64,000 nucleotides of DNA from Anopheles merus (taxonomy: Eukaryota; Arthropoda; Insecta; Diptera; Culicidae): the NCBI RefSeq assembly GCF_017562075.2, contig NC_054083.1, forward strand, positions 7,198,768-7,262,767. The letters run 5' to 3'. Below the pieces are notes generated by a model that ran no database searches, was not told the origin of the DNA, and saw nothing but the letters and a program-made list of their open reading frames with translations. Position 1 is the first letter of the stretch. Each line of letters opens with the position of its first letter. Positions 38,697 through 50,286 of the stretch are shown here, piece after piece. The position numbers were made by a program, and so were the translations under genes.

Positions 38697-39123
38697 ATCT
38701 ATTGGATGGAAGCACATAGCGTTGTAGAAACTGACTGTCCAGTTGCATGGTACTGATAAGTTTCGGAAGCCTATATTGCGTAGCCATGATTGCGTTGGTC
38801 GTTACGCCAAGTAGAAGAAATGTGTATCTCATGGTATCAGACAAACAATCCCTAGGACGCATTACTATCTCACTTTAGACAATCATCTTATCCTGCATAA
38901 TTGCCAGCTACTCAATTGACGTAAAGTATTTCACGTATCAGTTAACGATAATACCTCGCCTTGTCATGTTTCTGAAAGCAGAAGATCTGCAATAAAAATG
39001 CTCCGCACAATTTGAGCATTAATTGCAATCTCAATGGCATGTCACGTACATATCTCATTCTTCGTCGTGTACAGTAAGTATTCGCTAACTTGATGCCTTT
39101 TAACTGTATGCTCGCTAACTGAG

Positions 39124-39865
39124 ATGGATCCCAGTCAAAGTGCCAACATAGGCTACAGGTGGGTTCTTAGCTCTGATTTTGGTAGCCATGATGGATCTTC
39201 AATGGAGTCTTCAGTATCAGTCTTCTATGGAGATTGGCAGATCGGGAGTTAGGGTTGTTAAGGACTAAAATATGGACGTTGGTCGTAGGCAAACAGGCAG
39301 GCAGCAAACGAATCCGGCCCTCGTGCAGCGTTTGGTGCAACACCACAAACAGCTAAGCCGACATAAGTTTCTGTGCCGCCAGGAACTGCTCAGTGAGCCA
39401 GCGACGCAGATCACTGTGTTGTCCAGTCCACTCGTACCGGTAAAAAGGGACGATCCTCTCGATCTTCCAGAGCTGATACTCCACAAACGGTGCCGGCCGA
39501 AGGACAATTTAAAGGCAGATGAAGGTTTCGACACACCCCAGCAAGCGGAAGATGGCCCCGATGAACGGTGTAAAGAAGCCGCTCGATCCCTCGACGGTCA
39601 AGAAGGGCAGACATCTTCTGCGCAGAGGAAGAAAATATCGGACACGCTCATATCGCCCGTCAATATCGCTACCTCCAGCGGGAACGCGGCGGGATTTCTA
39701 GAAGCGGAAGCGGAACGGGAGCGTACGAGACGGAAGATGGTGCTGGATTATTTTAAGCTGCACGATTTAAACGACATCTTTTACGATTGCGCCAATGAGG
39801 CGGACACGCCCGTTTCTGCCGTGGAGAAGGACCAGGCGGTTGCCACCAGGAACGTCAATCAATAG
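39124..39865 (+). CDS. Unrecognised small protein
   Basis: Two readings are possible. A two-exon model joins 39124-39158 (MDPSQSANIGY) to 39289-39865 with GT/AG borders and matching phase, giving 203 residues. Without splicing, ATG 39272 opens 197 residues. The product is hydrophilic, charged and rich in Arg, Lys, Glu and Gln, with a run of Glu/Arg (EAEAERERTRRK) and then a hydrophobic/acidic C-terminal stretch (LDYFKLHDLNDIFYD). It has no signal peptide or membrane segment. The codon use is GC-richer than its flanks, which supports coding. I do not recognise the family. Confidence 0.5.
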
Positions 39866-40255
39866 GATGCTGTTTGGGGAGCTTGCAGCCTACTCGCCTG
39901 TGACGAATGTTGTGCCCAAGCCAATCCAGACGAGAGAAGATTATTTAATTTTGAAAACATTAAGAAGTTTTTTTTCTACTTTTCTACTTCTTAGGTCGCG
40001 ATTTATCTTCTGTCAAATACAAATACACATTTTTGTCTTTTGAAAAGGAACGTCTCTTTGAGGCGAAAGGGTCTTTTTAAGCTGGCTGAGATTAGGTAAG
40101 TTTTCTTTTTCAATGGCAGTTCACAAAAATATAGATCAATTGATGCCGGATTATTCTCGTGGTTCCTCAGGATTCTCCAAAGTAGTGATATGCTCTAATC
40201 CTACCCCGGCTATTGTTAGTCCGATTAAGACTCAGGCAAAATTCGAATCACTAGT

Positions 40256-40620
40256 TCCGCTCGGAGTCGAAGTCGTATGAAGTCGCCCAGAGTTGTTCGG
40301 AGTCATTCGGAAACGTCCGGAGTCGTCCGGAGTCATTTGAAGTCGTCCGGAGTCGTCCGTAATCAACCGGCGTCGGAATCGTCCGGAGTCCGCCGAAGTC
40401 ATCCAGAGTCGAACGGAGACAACAAAAGCAGTCCGGTGCAATGTGCTTGTGATCAAGCATTTCATTTCGTTGTGTTTTTTTGTCTTTTAGTTTGCTTGTA
40501 CACTTCGTATATAGGCTTTTGTTTCGAAGCCAACTCCGACCGACTCCGGAGGACTTCGTCTCCAACTGATTCCGGATGACTCCGACCTCAATAGCTACGG
40601 CCGACTTCGGACGATTTTTG
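40256..40620. repeat. Inverted minisatellite based on GGAGTCGTCC
   Basis: From 40256 to 40420 the motif CGGAGTCGTC recurs with variation every 10-20 bp; from about 40531 to 40616 the complement (GACTCCGGA) recurs. The two blocks form an imperfect inverted pair around a unique centre of about 110 bp. Confidence 0.8.
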
Positions 40621-40654
40621 CCAACTTTACCCATCACTAGTTCAGACTACCTTT

Positions 40655-43370
40655 TCCAACCTTACTTACTTACTTATCCGGCGCTACAACCGCTTTGCGG
40701 TCTTGGCTTGCCTCAGGAGTGTCCGAAACCGCGCACGGTCTCGCGCCTTCGTCTGCCAGTCCGTTATCCCAGCCTTAATGGCGGACGCCTCCACGTCATC
40801 TTGCCACCTGAGTTTGGGCTACCACGCCTCCTCTGTCCTTGTGGACGGCCTAAATGAACTTTACAGGCTGGGTCGTCCGTTTCCATGCGTATAACATGGC
40901 CAGCCCACCGGAGCCTGGCGAGCTTTATTCGCTGTACGACAGTGAGGTCACCGTACATCTCGTATAGCTCGTCATTATAGCGGCTCCTCCATTGTCCCTC
41001 CACACATACGGGGCCAAGTATCCTTCTGAGCATCTTCCTCTCGAACGCGGCTAAGAGGGTTTCGTCAGATTTGGACAGTGTCCATGTCTCAGAGGTGTAT
41101 GTGAGTACTGGTACTATATAGGTACTATATAGTCCCAGCTTCGTCCGTCGCGACAGGTTCTTGGAGGTGAACTGCTTTTTCAGGCTGTAGAATGACCGGT
41201 TGGCAGTCAGCATCCTTGCGCGCAACTCAGCTTCCATGCTGTTGTCGTTGCTGACCTTTGACCCAAGAAAGGTGAATTGTGGGACGACTTCAAAAGTGCG
41301 TTCACCTATCTGTACATCACGCCTACGTAGATTCTGATATTTTATTGGTAGGCCCGCTGATGTTGCCACCATCAGTTTGGTCTTTGCCTCGTTTATCTGC
41401 AATCTGAGGCTCTCTGCTGCCTGCTCGGTCCCTTGGTAGGCTTCTGCTACATAGGAGAGCCGCAGACCAATGATGTCTATATCATCAACGTATGCCAGGA
41501 TCTGGGTTGACTTATAGAAGATGGTTCCCGTAGTCTCCACCCTCGAGTCACGGATGGCCCTCTCTAGCGCCAGGTTGAATAAGAGACAAGCAAGCCCGTT
41601 CCCTGGCGCAGACCTTTGGTGGTAGCAAAAGGTCCTGAGAGTTTTCCATCCACCCTCACCTGGCATGTGACGTTAGTCATAGTCATTGCTCTGCAATGGG
41701 ATGGGATCCGAAGCCCCTCGAGGGATAACACAGGCTTTCCCATCCAACTCCTATTCCGACACGTCCTCGTCGTGCAGAGTGGTAACGTGTACCACCACAT
41801 ATCCAAGCTTGGGTACAAGGGGCTTGATCCTTGGGCGGATTGTGGCATATGGCAAACCAGGAGGGGGGTGGGTATCCCGGGTAACTGGGTGCCTGAACGT
41901 CGGGGGGGCAACCCGACGCTAAACAAAACGGTCACGTGGGCGCGGGGCCAGTCACCCAGTCCCATGAAGCAACCGACTACAGAAAGCCAAAGAAATTTTC
42001 GAAACGGATTCAACGATACCGACCCTACACCTTTTCCAACCACACAGTGAAAAAGTTGTTGTCTGGAAAAAATAAACTTAAAAAATAAACGGCTACATAG
42101 GAGAGCCGCAGACCAATGATGTATATATCATCAACGTATGCCAGGATCTGGGTTGACTTATAGAAGATGGTTCCCGTAGTCTCCACCCTCGAGTCACGGA
42201 TGGCCCTCTCTAGCGCCAGGTTGAATAAGAGACAAGCAAGCCCGTTCCCTGGCGCAGACCTTTGGTGGTAGCAAAAGGTCCTGAGAGTTTTCCATCCACC
42301 CTCACCTGGCATGTGACGTTAGTCATAGTCATTGCTCTGCAATGGGATGGGATCCGAAGCCCCTCGAGGGATAACACAGGCTTTCCCATCCAACTCCTAT
42401 TCCGACACGTCCTCGTCGTGCAGAGTGGTAACGTGTACCACCACATATCCAAGCTTGGGTACAAGGGGCTTGATCCTTGGGCGGATTGTGGCATATGGCA
42501 AACCAGGAGGGGGGTGGGTATCCCGGGTAACTGGGTGCCTGAACGTCGGGGGGGCAACCCGACGCTAAACAAAACGGTCACGTGGGCGCGGGGCCAGTCA
42601 CCCAGTCCCATGAAGCAACCGACTACAGAAAGCCAAAGAAATTTTCGAAACGGATTCAACGATACCGACCCTACACCTTTTCCAACCACACAGTGAAAAA
42701 GTTGTTGTCTGGAAAAAATAAACTTAAAAAATAAACGGCTACATAGGAGAGCCGCAGACCAATGATGTCTATATCATCAACGTATGCCAGGATCTGGGTT
42801 GACTTATAGAAGATGGTTCCCGTAGTCTCCACCCTCGAGTCACGGATGGCCCTCTCTAGCGCCAGGTTGAATAAGAGACAAGCAAGCCCGTTCCCTGGCG
42901 CAGACCTTTGGTGGTAGCAAAAGGTCCTGAGAGTTTTCCATCCACCCTCACCTGGCATGTGACGTTAGTCATAGTCATTGCTCTGCAATGGGATGGGATC
43001 CGAAGCCCCTCGAGGGATAACACAGGCTTTCCCATCCAACTCCTATTCCGACACGTCCTCATCGTGCAGAGTGGTAACGTGTACCACCACATATCCAAGC
43101 TTGGGTACACGGGCTTGATCCTTGGGCGGATTGTGGCATATGGCAAACCAGGAGGGGGGTGGGTATCCCGGGTAACTGGGTGCCTAAACGTCGGGGGGGC
43201 AACCCGACGCTAAACAAAACGGTCACGTGGGCGCGGGGCCAGTCACCCAGTCCCATGAAGCAACCGACTACAGAAAGCCAAAGAAATTTTCGAAACGGAT
43301 TCAACGATACCGACCCTACACCTTTTCCAACCACACAGTGAAAAAGTTGTTGTGTGGAAAAAATAAACTT
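40655..43370 (-). pseudogene. RTE-like non-LTR retrotransposon fragment with triplicated middle part
   Basis: On the minus strand the leftmost 1 kb (41666-40764) encodes about 300 residues of the C-terminal reverse transcriptase: LLFNLALERAI, the YVDD active site, FLGSKV, YIVPVLTYTSETWTL, MLRRILGP and LRWAGHVIRM. The preceding RT block (DGKLSGPFATTKGLRQG) is in another frame (42043-41564), so the gene is broken. The 646-bp unit 41446-42091 recurs at 42092-42737 and 42738-43370 with only a few substitutions; each ends with an A-rich AATAAACTTAAAAAATAAAC-type run. The 3' end has (TTAC)n-like sequence near 40664-40676, as RTE elements often do. The clade call is from motif style. Confidence 0.8.
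41446..43370. repeat. 646-bp tandem triplication
   Basis: Units 41446-42091, 42092-42737 and 42738-43370 (last slightly short). Spotted differences: one base near 42123, a few in unit 3 (around 43062, 43109 and 43186). Such near identity points to very recent tandem duplication or to an assembly artefact. Confidence 0.92.
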
Positions 43371-43564
43371 TTCGACTGTTGTTTCAAGTTACATGCATTC
43401 TTATTCTACATGCTCATGAAAACAAGAATCGCGATATCAAGAATTGATCAATGGATTACTGTTGCCACTTGAAGGTGTTCCGTATGGTTGTGATGCATAT
43501 AATCCTTATATAACTGCACTTTTGTTGACCTTAAACCAATTATTTCACTTTTCATACAAATTGC

Positions 43565-43634
43565 ATGAAAAAGAGCCTCCCGCATAATGAGTTTCAGGAG
43601 GCTCTTTTTCATTGGAACGGATGAAACTCGTTAT
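43565..43634. other. Two overlapping alternative hairpins
   Basis: A perfect 16-bp stem (ATGAAAAAGAGCCTCC at 43565-43580 with 43597-43612) encloses a 16-base loop. The loop's ATAATGAGTTTCA (43584-43596) can instead pair with 43622-43634 (one mismatch). The two structures are mutually exclusive. Function unknown; it could be a short foldback insertion. Confidence 0.7.
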
Positions 43635-44056
43635 GAGGGGTTTCACAGTATTAACTATACTATTTCGTTTAAACAAACAAACAAAAGTATCAATCTGATC
43701 ATTTTGCACATGGTTAAAATTAAAATCTGAAACCTACTTCATATCCTATTTGGATTAAAATACCCAAAACTATAAAATAACAGTAACTCATTTTTAAAGA
43801 AGTAAACTGTGGTGTAACTTTCATTACATATGTTCATTTCAATTACTACATATTTAATAAATAACAGAACTAAAACTTATAAATCAGCGATGAATTTGTA
43901 AAGAAAATGTAAAATCCCCATACCAAGATCAAACGATCACACTGATAGAAACGGCACACAACCCCAACACCAACACTATTGCGCACGAACGCAACAGGTT
44001 CTGCGTTCCATGTTGTCCAGCTCACTGCACATTAACAAGTGGATTGCGCTCCAGAG

Positions 44057-44991
44057 ATGAAGTCGTTTGCGAAGATGCTGTTCCTATCGTCAGTGTTGTG
44101 TGTTGCTTTGCATGTACAGGGAATCTTCAGCCAAGATAGAACATCCTCGCACAATCCACAAACATCACACATTGTGAGTGAACTTTGAGACGCGTTAAAA
44201 CGAGTATTTTATCGGTCTTTTCCTTATTACAGGTTCTGCTCGGATCGACTAGACCGGATGGGACACGTGAATTTCGCTGTGGAGGATCGTATATTGGCCA
44301 AAACATTGTGCTCGCCGGGGCACATTGTGTTACGGGGAAAAATCAACCGACCCTGGACACCGTGCAGTTTGGCAGTGGCACGGATAACGTTATGCACTTT
44401 CGCATCGTTAATCACACGCTGCACTATCGCTACAAACCACAGTTCGAATATCACAATATGGCTGTCTACTATCTGGATGCGAGACCCGATCTCATCAGCG
44501 CAGGACGCTTCAAACCGGCTTGTATTCTGAAACCCCACATGAAGCAGGGCATTGTACAGATGGTTGGAGATAGCTCCAATGGTCGCGGATTAGCACTTCA
44601 GTCCACTTCGTTGGACGTTGTAGCCTCCGAGAAGTGTCACGAATACTATAATCCCATACCGAAGCTTCGCTTTGGTGTGTTGCTCTGCTGTTTCTGTGCA
44701 ATGAACTCGGACACAACCGAATGCTCGGTGAGTGGTGCCAAAACTGTAACGCCCTAGCACATTGACCATTGATCTTTAATCGTCTATTGCATATTGTTTC
44801 AGAATATGCACAGTTCTCCTCTACAGCTGGTGATCAACCGAAATGGGAAAAGTGTTCCCTTCCTTATCGGCCACAAATCGATCGGTAAAGCTTGCGGTGT
44901 CAAAAGTCCCGCCGTGTTCACGCGCTACGGCTCCTACTACGAGTGGTTGGAAACGATCACCGATCTACCGCTCGAGGCTACGGGTAATTAG
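44057..44991 (+). CDS. Secreted serine protease homologue, catalytically inactive
   Basis: Coding join 44057-44173, 44233-44727, 44803-44991; 266 residues. A signal peptide covers about residues 1-25. The chymotrypsin fold is shown by CGGSYI, LAGAHC and the C-terminal AVFTRYGSYYEW. Of the triad, His57 is kept (H70), Asp102 is replaced by Asn (N114 in YHNMAVYYL), and the GDSGGP block is replaced (CSNMHSSPL; His207 where Ser195 should be). It therefore cannot cleave peptides. No activation site of the R/K-IVGG kind is seen. Such homologues regulate clip-protease cascades in insect haemolymph (family knowledge). It lies 1.5 kb upstream of, and in the same direction as, a multi-domain relative. 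Confidence 0.88.
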
Positions 44992-46483
44992 TAGAAGAAT
45001 CTCTTGTTATTTTTTGTGATTAACAAAACGTGTTCTCGGTTACTTTCAGCTTGCTTTAGCCGTTACTGACAAAGAAGGATGAGTTTTAACAAACGCACCG
45101 TCTTACCTTGTCTTGCGTGGTACACAATTTAGCTTTTAGACAAAAGTAGGGCCAGCCACGAAAACCTGTTCACAATTCGGGGTTTCTTTGACGGTGAACG
45201 GGATTCCCCCAACTTATTACTTCGGGTTTAGTTGTCAACCATTATGCTCTGTTTTTTCAGTGGTTTTCAAACACTTCATAAGCTTTTTTCACAAAAAATT
45301 TTTTTAGACTTACATGGAATTTGCTACTACTAAACATGTATATTTATTCCAATAAAACAACTTTTAAATGAACACTTCAACTTAACTTGTAATTGTTCAA
45401 TTATTATTTATTTATTGCGAGTAATTTTCACATTATGAAATACAACTCACACAAAAAAAATATTCTACCAAAATTTATCAGGTTTTGATGATATTAGAAT
45501 ATGTTTTATAACTATACAATGAAAATAAAATAAATTAAAAAAGAATAAAAAAGACCAATTTATTTAGAAAGACGACTTAGTTGTTCTGCTTACTACAAAA
45601 TCATTCCATACACATGTGAAACAACAATCAGCATTTTAACGAGGAGATTTAACGAACCCGCAGAACTTTTTGACCATCACCTCAGCGAGACAACATTTAA
45701 GTACAAATGAAGACATTAGTATTTAAATGATCTCTCGTTAAGTCTTCGTGGTGGAAGAGCAATATATTTTCATCAACAAGTTCACAAAAATTCTTCTACC
45801 TTTTTTGTGATCATCTTTTTCATTTTAATACCATGACTAAATTGACCGCTATTTTGCGCAGTAATTATATTGAAACTACGCACTTCTCTAATATGAGTTA
45901 GCATGCTGTTCTTCGATGGACGCGAGGATTAATAATCATAAATTGATGAAACAATCAGTTCATTGTAAGGTACGATGATGCATGTATGTCATACTTTGAA
46001 CAAAAATGAATAAAAATCGAAGTATATCCCCGTGACTTTATCTAGTAATTATAGCTCATTATAAAACATTTAAAACAATCGCTTGATCGTACGGGTGTGA
46101 ATTTTTATATTTACATCTCTGCTCGTCGTAGTGTTTGTTACTTCTCGGGCTGCATCTAACACAAGACACAACTTTACATTATCTCAATTAAATCACGCAC
46201 ACGCTAACGGATACCCGTCCACAACAAAAGTCCCCCAAATGCATTGCCTTTTCATTATACGTCTTAAAGGTGCTGTTGATCCCCAACGATCTATCAACAG
46301 AGCGCGCCTTTAGTGTGCGTATTGAGGCCATGTAAAACTTGCTCTCTACCATCCCAGGCGACTTTGATAGATCCAGTACCGCGTGAACTGCGAGATCGAG
46401 CAGGTGCTCCCGGCATAGGGCAGAAACCGGCTTCTTCTAAGCGAACCGGCGAGGAGAGCACTCTGGATAGGGAGAACAAAAAA
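44992..46483. other. Intergenic stretch between protease genes
   Basis: AT-rich, no supported gene. AATAAA near 45352 could end the upstream transcript. The last few hundred bases hold the promoter and 5' UTR of the downstream protease. Confidence 0.6.
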
Positions 46484-49400
46484 ATGGCAAGAATAAAAGG
46501 ATTCCCTTTTGTTTTATTTCTGAGCTGCTTTTGCACCGTTCACAACCGGATTCAACCCGCGGAACAAATCTTTCCAACCGACATTAACAAAGCGTTCATG
46601 CCAACTGTTCGTCAAACTCTCAACGGTGAGTAACATGATTTGCATGACGATTAAACGGGGTATAATGCGGTGCTGCTTCTCCTGCGTGTCCTAGATTGTC
46701 ATCTGCGTTATCACAAGTATGGGGATTACTATCTTATCTATCCGATCTATGGTGTGCCCGCTCGGCAAGGAGAATTCGCTCATATGGCTGCAATCGGCTG
46801 GAGACAGATCAACGGATCGATCAGTTTCGACTGCGGCGGATCTCTCATAACGCCTCGCCACGTTCTAACTGCAGCGCATTGCGCACTGAATGATGATGGG
46901 TGAGTAGCAGAACATCATTGTGCTCTCGGCTGCACGGCTAAGTAATACTTATGTTTCCTGCGGCAACAGTGTGGCCCCGCAAGTGGTACGCCTAGGGGTA
47001 ATTGACATCACGGCCGGCTTGTACGATCCACAAAACCAGTTCGCCCAGGAGTACGGTATTGCGAGCTTCAGGCGCCATCCAGAACATGAGTTTCGTGCGG
47101 AATATCACGACATCGGTCTCGTCACACTGGATCGCCCGGTAACATTGACGGATGCAGTAGTACCGGCATGCCTCTGGACGGGGGCGCAGGTTCCATTGCG
47201 CCGCTTAGAAGCGGTGGGATTCGGTCAAACTAGTTTCGGCGGGGAGCGAACTCCAATTCTGCTGAAGGTGCAACTTTCCCCGGTCGATAACTCAGCCTGT
47301 GGCCGGTTTTATCCACCCAGTCGCCGACGGCGCCAAGGGTTAATCGATCAGCAAATGTGCGCATCAGACGAAAGGATGGACACTTGTCATGGCGATTCGG
47401 GCGGCCCGTTACAGCTGAAACTGATGGCAAACAATCGCCTCATACCGTTCGTGGTGGGAATCACCTCATTTGGAAGATTTTGCGGAACAGCTACGCCCGC
47501 AGTTTATACAAGAGTTTCCTCATACGTGGATTGGTTACAGACGGAAACAGGAGTATCGTTCGATGCTAAAGGTAAGGATACCACTTCGATGCTAGCGGTA
47601 GGATACTAGCAAGCTCGTAATGGACTACATACGCTGCCTCCTTATAGCCTGTGCTGGAAGACACTTGAACATCCGCGAAATCGAGGAAGCCATGGTAGCT
47701 AATCGTATAGGTGGAAAGGTATTTGTTGAGCCAGAAAAAAGCTACATGGACCTGGAAACGGTAGCAAAGCATCGCGTTTACCTTGGATACAGTACTCCTA
47801 GTGGACGGATACAATGGAACTGTGGTGGTGTGCTTATCAATGAAAACTTCGTCCTAACGGTGGCTCACTGTGATCGATTCATTCTGAACAAAACGCCCGA
47901 TTTCGTGAAGGTAGGCGATTTGGACATTTTCAACGATCATCCACATTCCCAAGTCATCGAAATCGAACGATTTATTAAACATCCTGACTACCGAGGCGGC
48001 AGTACAATCGATAACGATATCGCCCTCGTTAAGCTACAGCGTAACGTTAGGTAAGTGTCGGAAAAAATACATTTTAGCATACATCTATTGATTTCATTTC
48101 TATAAAGGTTGGAGCCAAATGTGGTGCCAGCATGTATTCTGAACTCCGAAACGGTTACTCTTCCATTCTACGAAATGGCTGGATTGGGTCCTTACAACAT
48201 GAACAACTTCGTCATGGAGAACGAAGCGTTATCCAACAGTAAAGTATTCCATGCCCTTCTTATTTCTTATATGCACAACATTTCTTTTTTGAATCGCCAC
48301 TTAAGAGTAAAACTGGTACATCGATTAAAAGGAAGCTTCTTGCCAACTCTAACCCCCATAACATGCATTTCAATAACATCAATGGTAATGTAACTTCGTC
48401 CTCATTGAACGTACAACTGGCAGAATATACCTATTTTACGGATTGGTTATAAGCTGGTTTGTGAGGTTGAGGCTAGAGTAACTCTTTAAATATTACTATT
48501 ATAAGCTTTTTAAGAATATGGGGCGGTCCCGTGGTACAGTCGTCAACTCGAACGACTCGAATAACATGCCCGTCATGGTTTCAAGCCTAGAATGAACCGT
48601 CTCCCTGTAGCGAGGATTGACTATCGGGCTGCGTGGTTATGAATTAAGTCTCGATAGGTTGTATAGGCCGGCATGTCCGCGTAGGACGTTACGCCAAATA
48701 GAAGAAGAAGAAGAAGGATATGTCACCACAAGATCAACTCGATAATTGATCGAATTGAATAAACATGATTCAATAATTCGATTAACTAATTTTTACATCA
48801 CAGATAATTCGCTAGTATTAACGAGAATGAGAGCTGACAGCAACTCTTGCAGCTGGCAGAATAGCAACAAGATCATGTGCACTAAAAACAACCAATCTTT
48901 AGTTCCTGGAACATGTCGTGTAAGTAGAAATTAAGTTACAAATTAAATTTATAAAAAAAAAAATTATTTTTATTTTACTCAGATTGAGCATGGAGGATCA
49001 TTGGAAAGGGAGATCTGGCATCATGATAGGTACTACTCCTACGTGTTCGGTTTGACCGTTGCCGGTGACGACTGCGGCTTTGGTTCGGAGGCGAGTTACG
49101 TTAAAATTGCTTCCCATATCAAATGGATAGAGAAAACAGTGCTGGGTAATAGTGTAAAAAGACGGCAAGTGCGATCGGTCAGACCCAAACGGCAAATTGT
49201 CTTCCCGGACTTGGGAGAATCGTTCTACTCCTATACAGTAAGTCAATCTTGTCAGCTGCAAGACGGGCGAACAGGTTCCTGCACACCGTACCGATCTTGT
49301 CCGAAAGAATCGGTGGGCACAACCATTGCTATTTGTCAACATGGGCTAGAACCGATTATTTGTTGCCCTACCACACCCACTAACACATTATTCCGACCAA

Positions 49401-50286
49401 CACGGCTATCTGCCACCGGATCGCGACCAACGAATCCGTCTTCCTCGTCCGGCTACAAGCTGAACAACTGTGTTTCCTACTGGAAACAGTATAAACGTAC
49501 TCCGACGGAAGAGTTCGAGCACATTCCTTCTGAAGGAAGACCAGTTGGACGGGAAGAGTATCCCCATGTTGCCGCCATCGGCAATGCGCAACAGAATGTA
49601 TGGCCTTGCACAGGAGTTTTAGTAAGTGATCAATACGTGCTCACCGCTGCGAGTTGCATTGCATCCGCACGTGGTTTGAAATCAATAGAACTGGGATTTG
49701 GAATACCAAGCTCCAACGTACAAGAAATAGATGAGGTCATCATTCATCCATCATACGGGAAAGGATTAAAAGACGCCAATAATGTGGCTTTGGTGCGGAT
49801 GATGAATCGTGTGCAATTTTCCTCTAACATCTTGCCCGCTTGCCTATGGCCCAAGAGTGATAAGATTCCATTAAAACTATATGCTATTGGCAGTGGCACT
49901 GGAGGTAAGTGGGACAAAATGTTCTTTGAAACAGAATATAATGCAATTGTTAATATTATCTTTCATTCGTAGGTCTGAGATATGTCTATCCCAGAAGTGC
50001 CATGTACAATTCCGACTGCCGTTCCCTTCCCGGGGGCGACAATTCCATTACAGACGATGAAAATGTGTGCATAGAAAACTACTATGCCACCGACACGGTG
50101 TGTGCGGATTTTCCTGGCAATCCCGTCGAGGGAATTGTCGATCAGAGCGGTATCCGTATACCGTTGGTCGTAGGTACAACGTCCCGTACTATTGGATGTT
50201 TAACTTCTTCCAAAGCACAGACGGTATCAGTCTTATCGCGAATCGCAAATCACATGAACTGGATAAAAGGTGTCGTTGAGCGTTAG
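46484..50286 (+). CDS. Three-domain clip-type polyprotease (one active, two inactive domains)
   Basis: Coding join 46484-46625, 46695-46899, 46970-47571, 47648-48050, 48108-48238, 48804-48919, 48983-49904, 49973-50286; all phases agree; 944 residues. ATG 46484 is preferred to an in-frame upstream ATG-like start because it opens a signal peptide. Domain 1 (about 60-312) has H109, D163 and S259 (CHGDSGGPL) and D253 in the S1 pocket, so it should be trypsin-like. Domain 2 (about 355-585) keeps H390 and D440 but has His536 in place of Ser195 (CRIEHGGSL). A CLIP domain follows (622-661, six Cys ending in CC). Domain 3 (about 720-944) has lost all three (TAASC, NNVALV, no GDSGG). RPKR (600-603) between domain 2 and CLIP is a furin-like site. 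This layout recalls the CLIPE group of Anopheles. Intron 5 contains a SINE. A poly(A) signal AATAAA lies near 50320. Confidence 0.88.
48521..48717 (+). mobile_element. SINE200-like element, copy 4, in protease intron
   Basis: Starts GGGCGGTCCCGTGGTACAG, has the tRNA-like head GTCGTCAACTCG and box B-like GGTTTCAAGCC, and ends (GAA)n at 48700-48717. It lies inside the intron 48239-48803 of the polyprotease, in the sense direction. Confidence 0.8.

Noticed and set aside
41616..42050. 144-codon plus-strand frame repeated three times
   Set aside because: It is the antisense of the RT coding unit; the minus strand carries the recognisable RT motifs.
43565..43612. Bacterial-type rho-independent terminator
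   Set aside because: Flanking genes are spliced eukaryotic genes; there is no sign of bacterial DNA.
46313..46483. Upstream in-frame start for the polyprotease
   Set aside because: It would put 57 hydrophilic residues before the signal peptide; the start at 46484 directly precedes the hydrophobic core.
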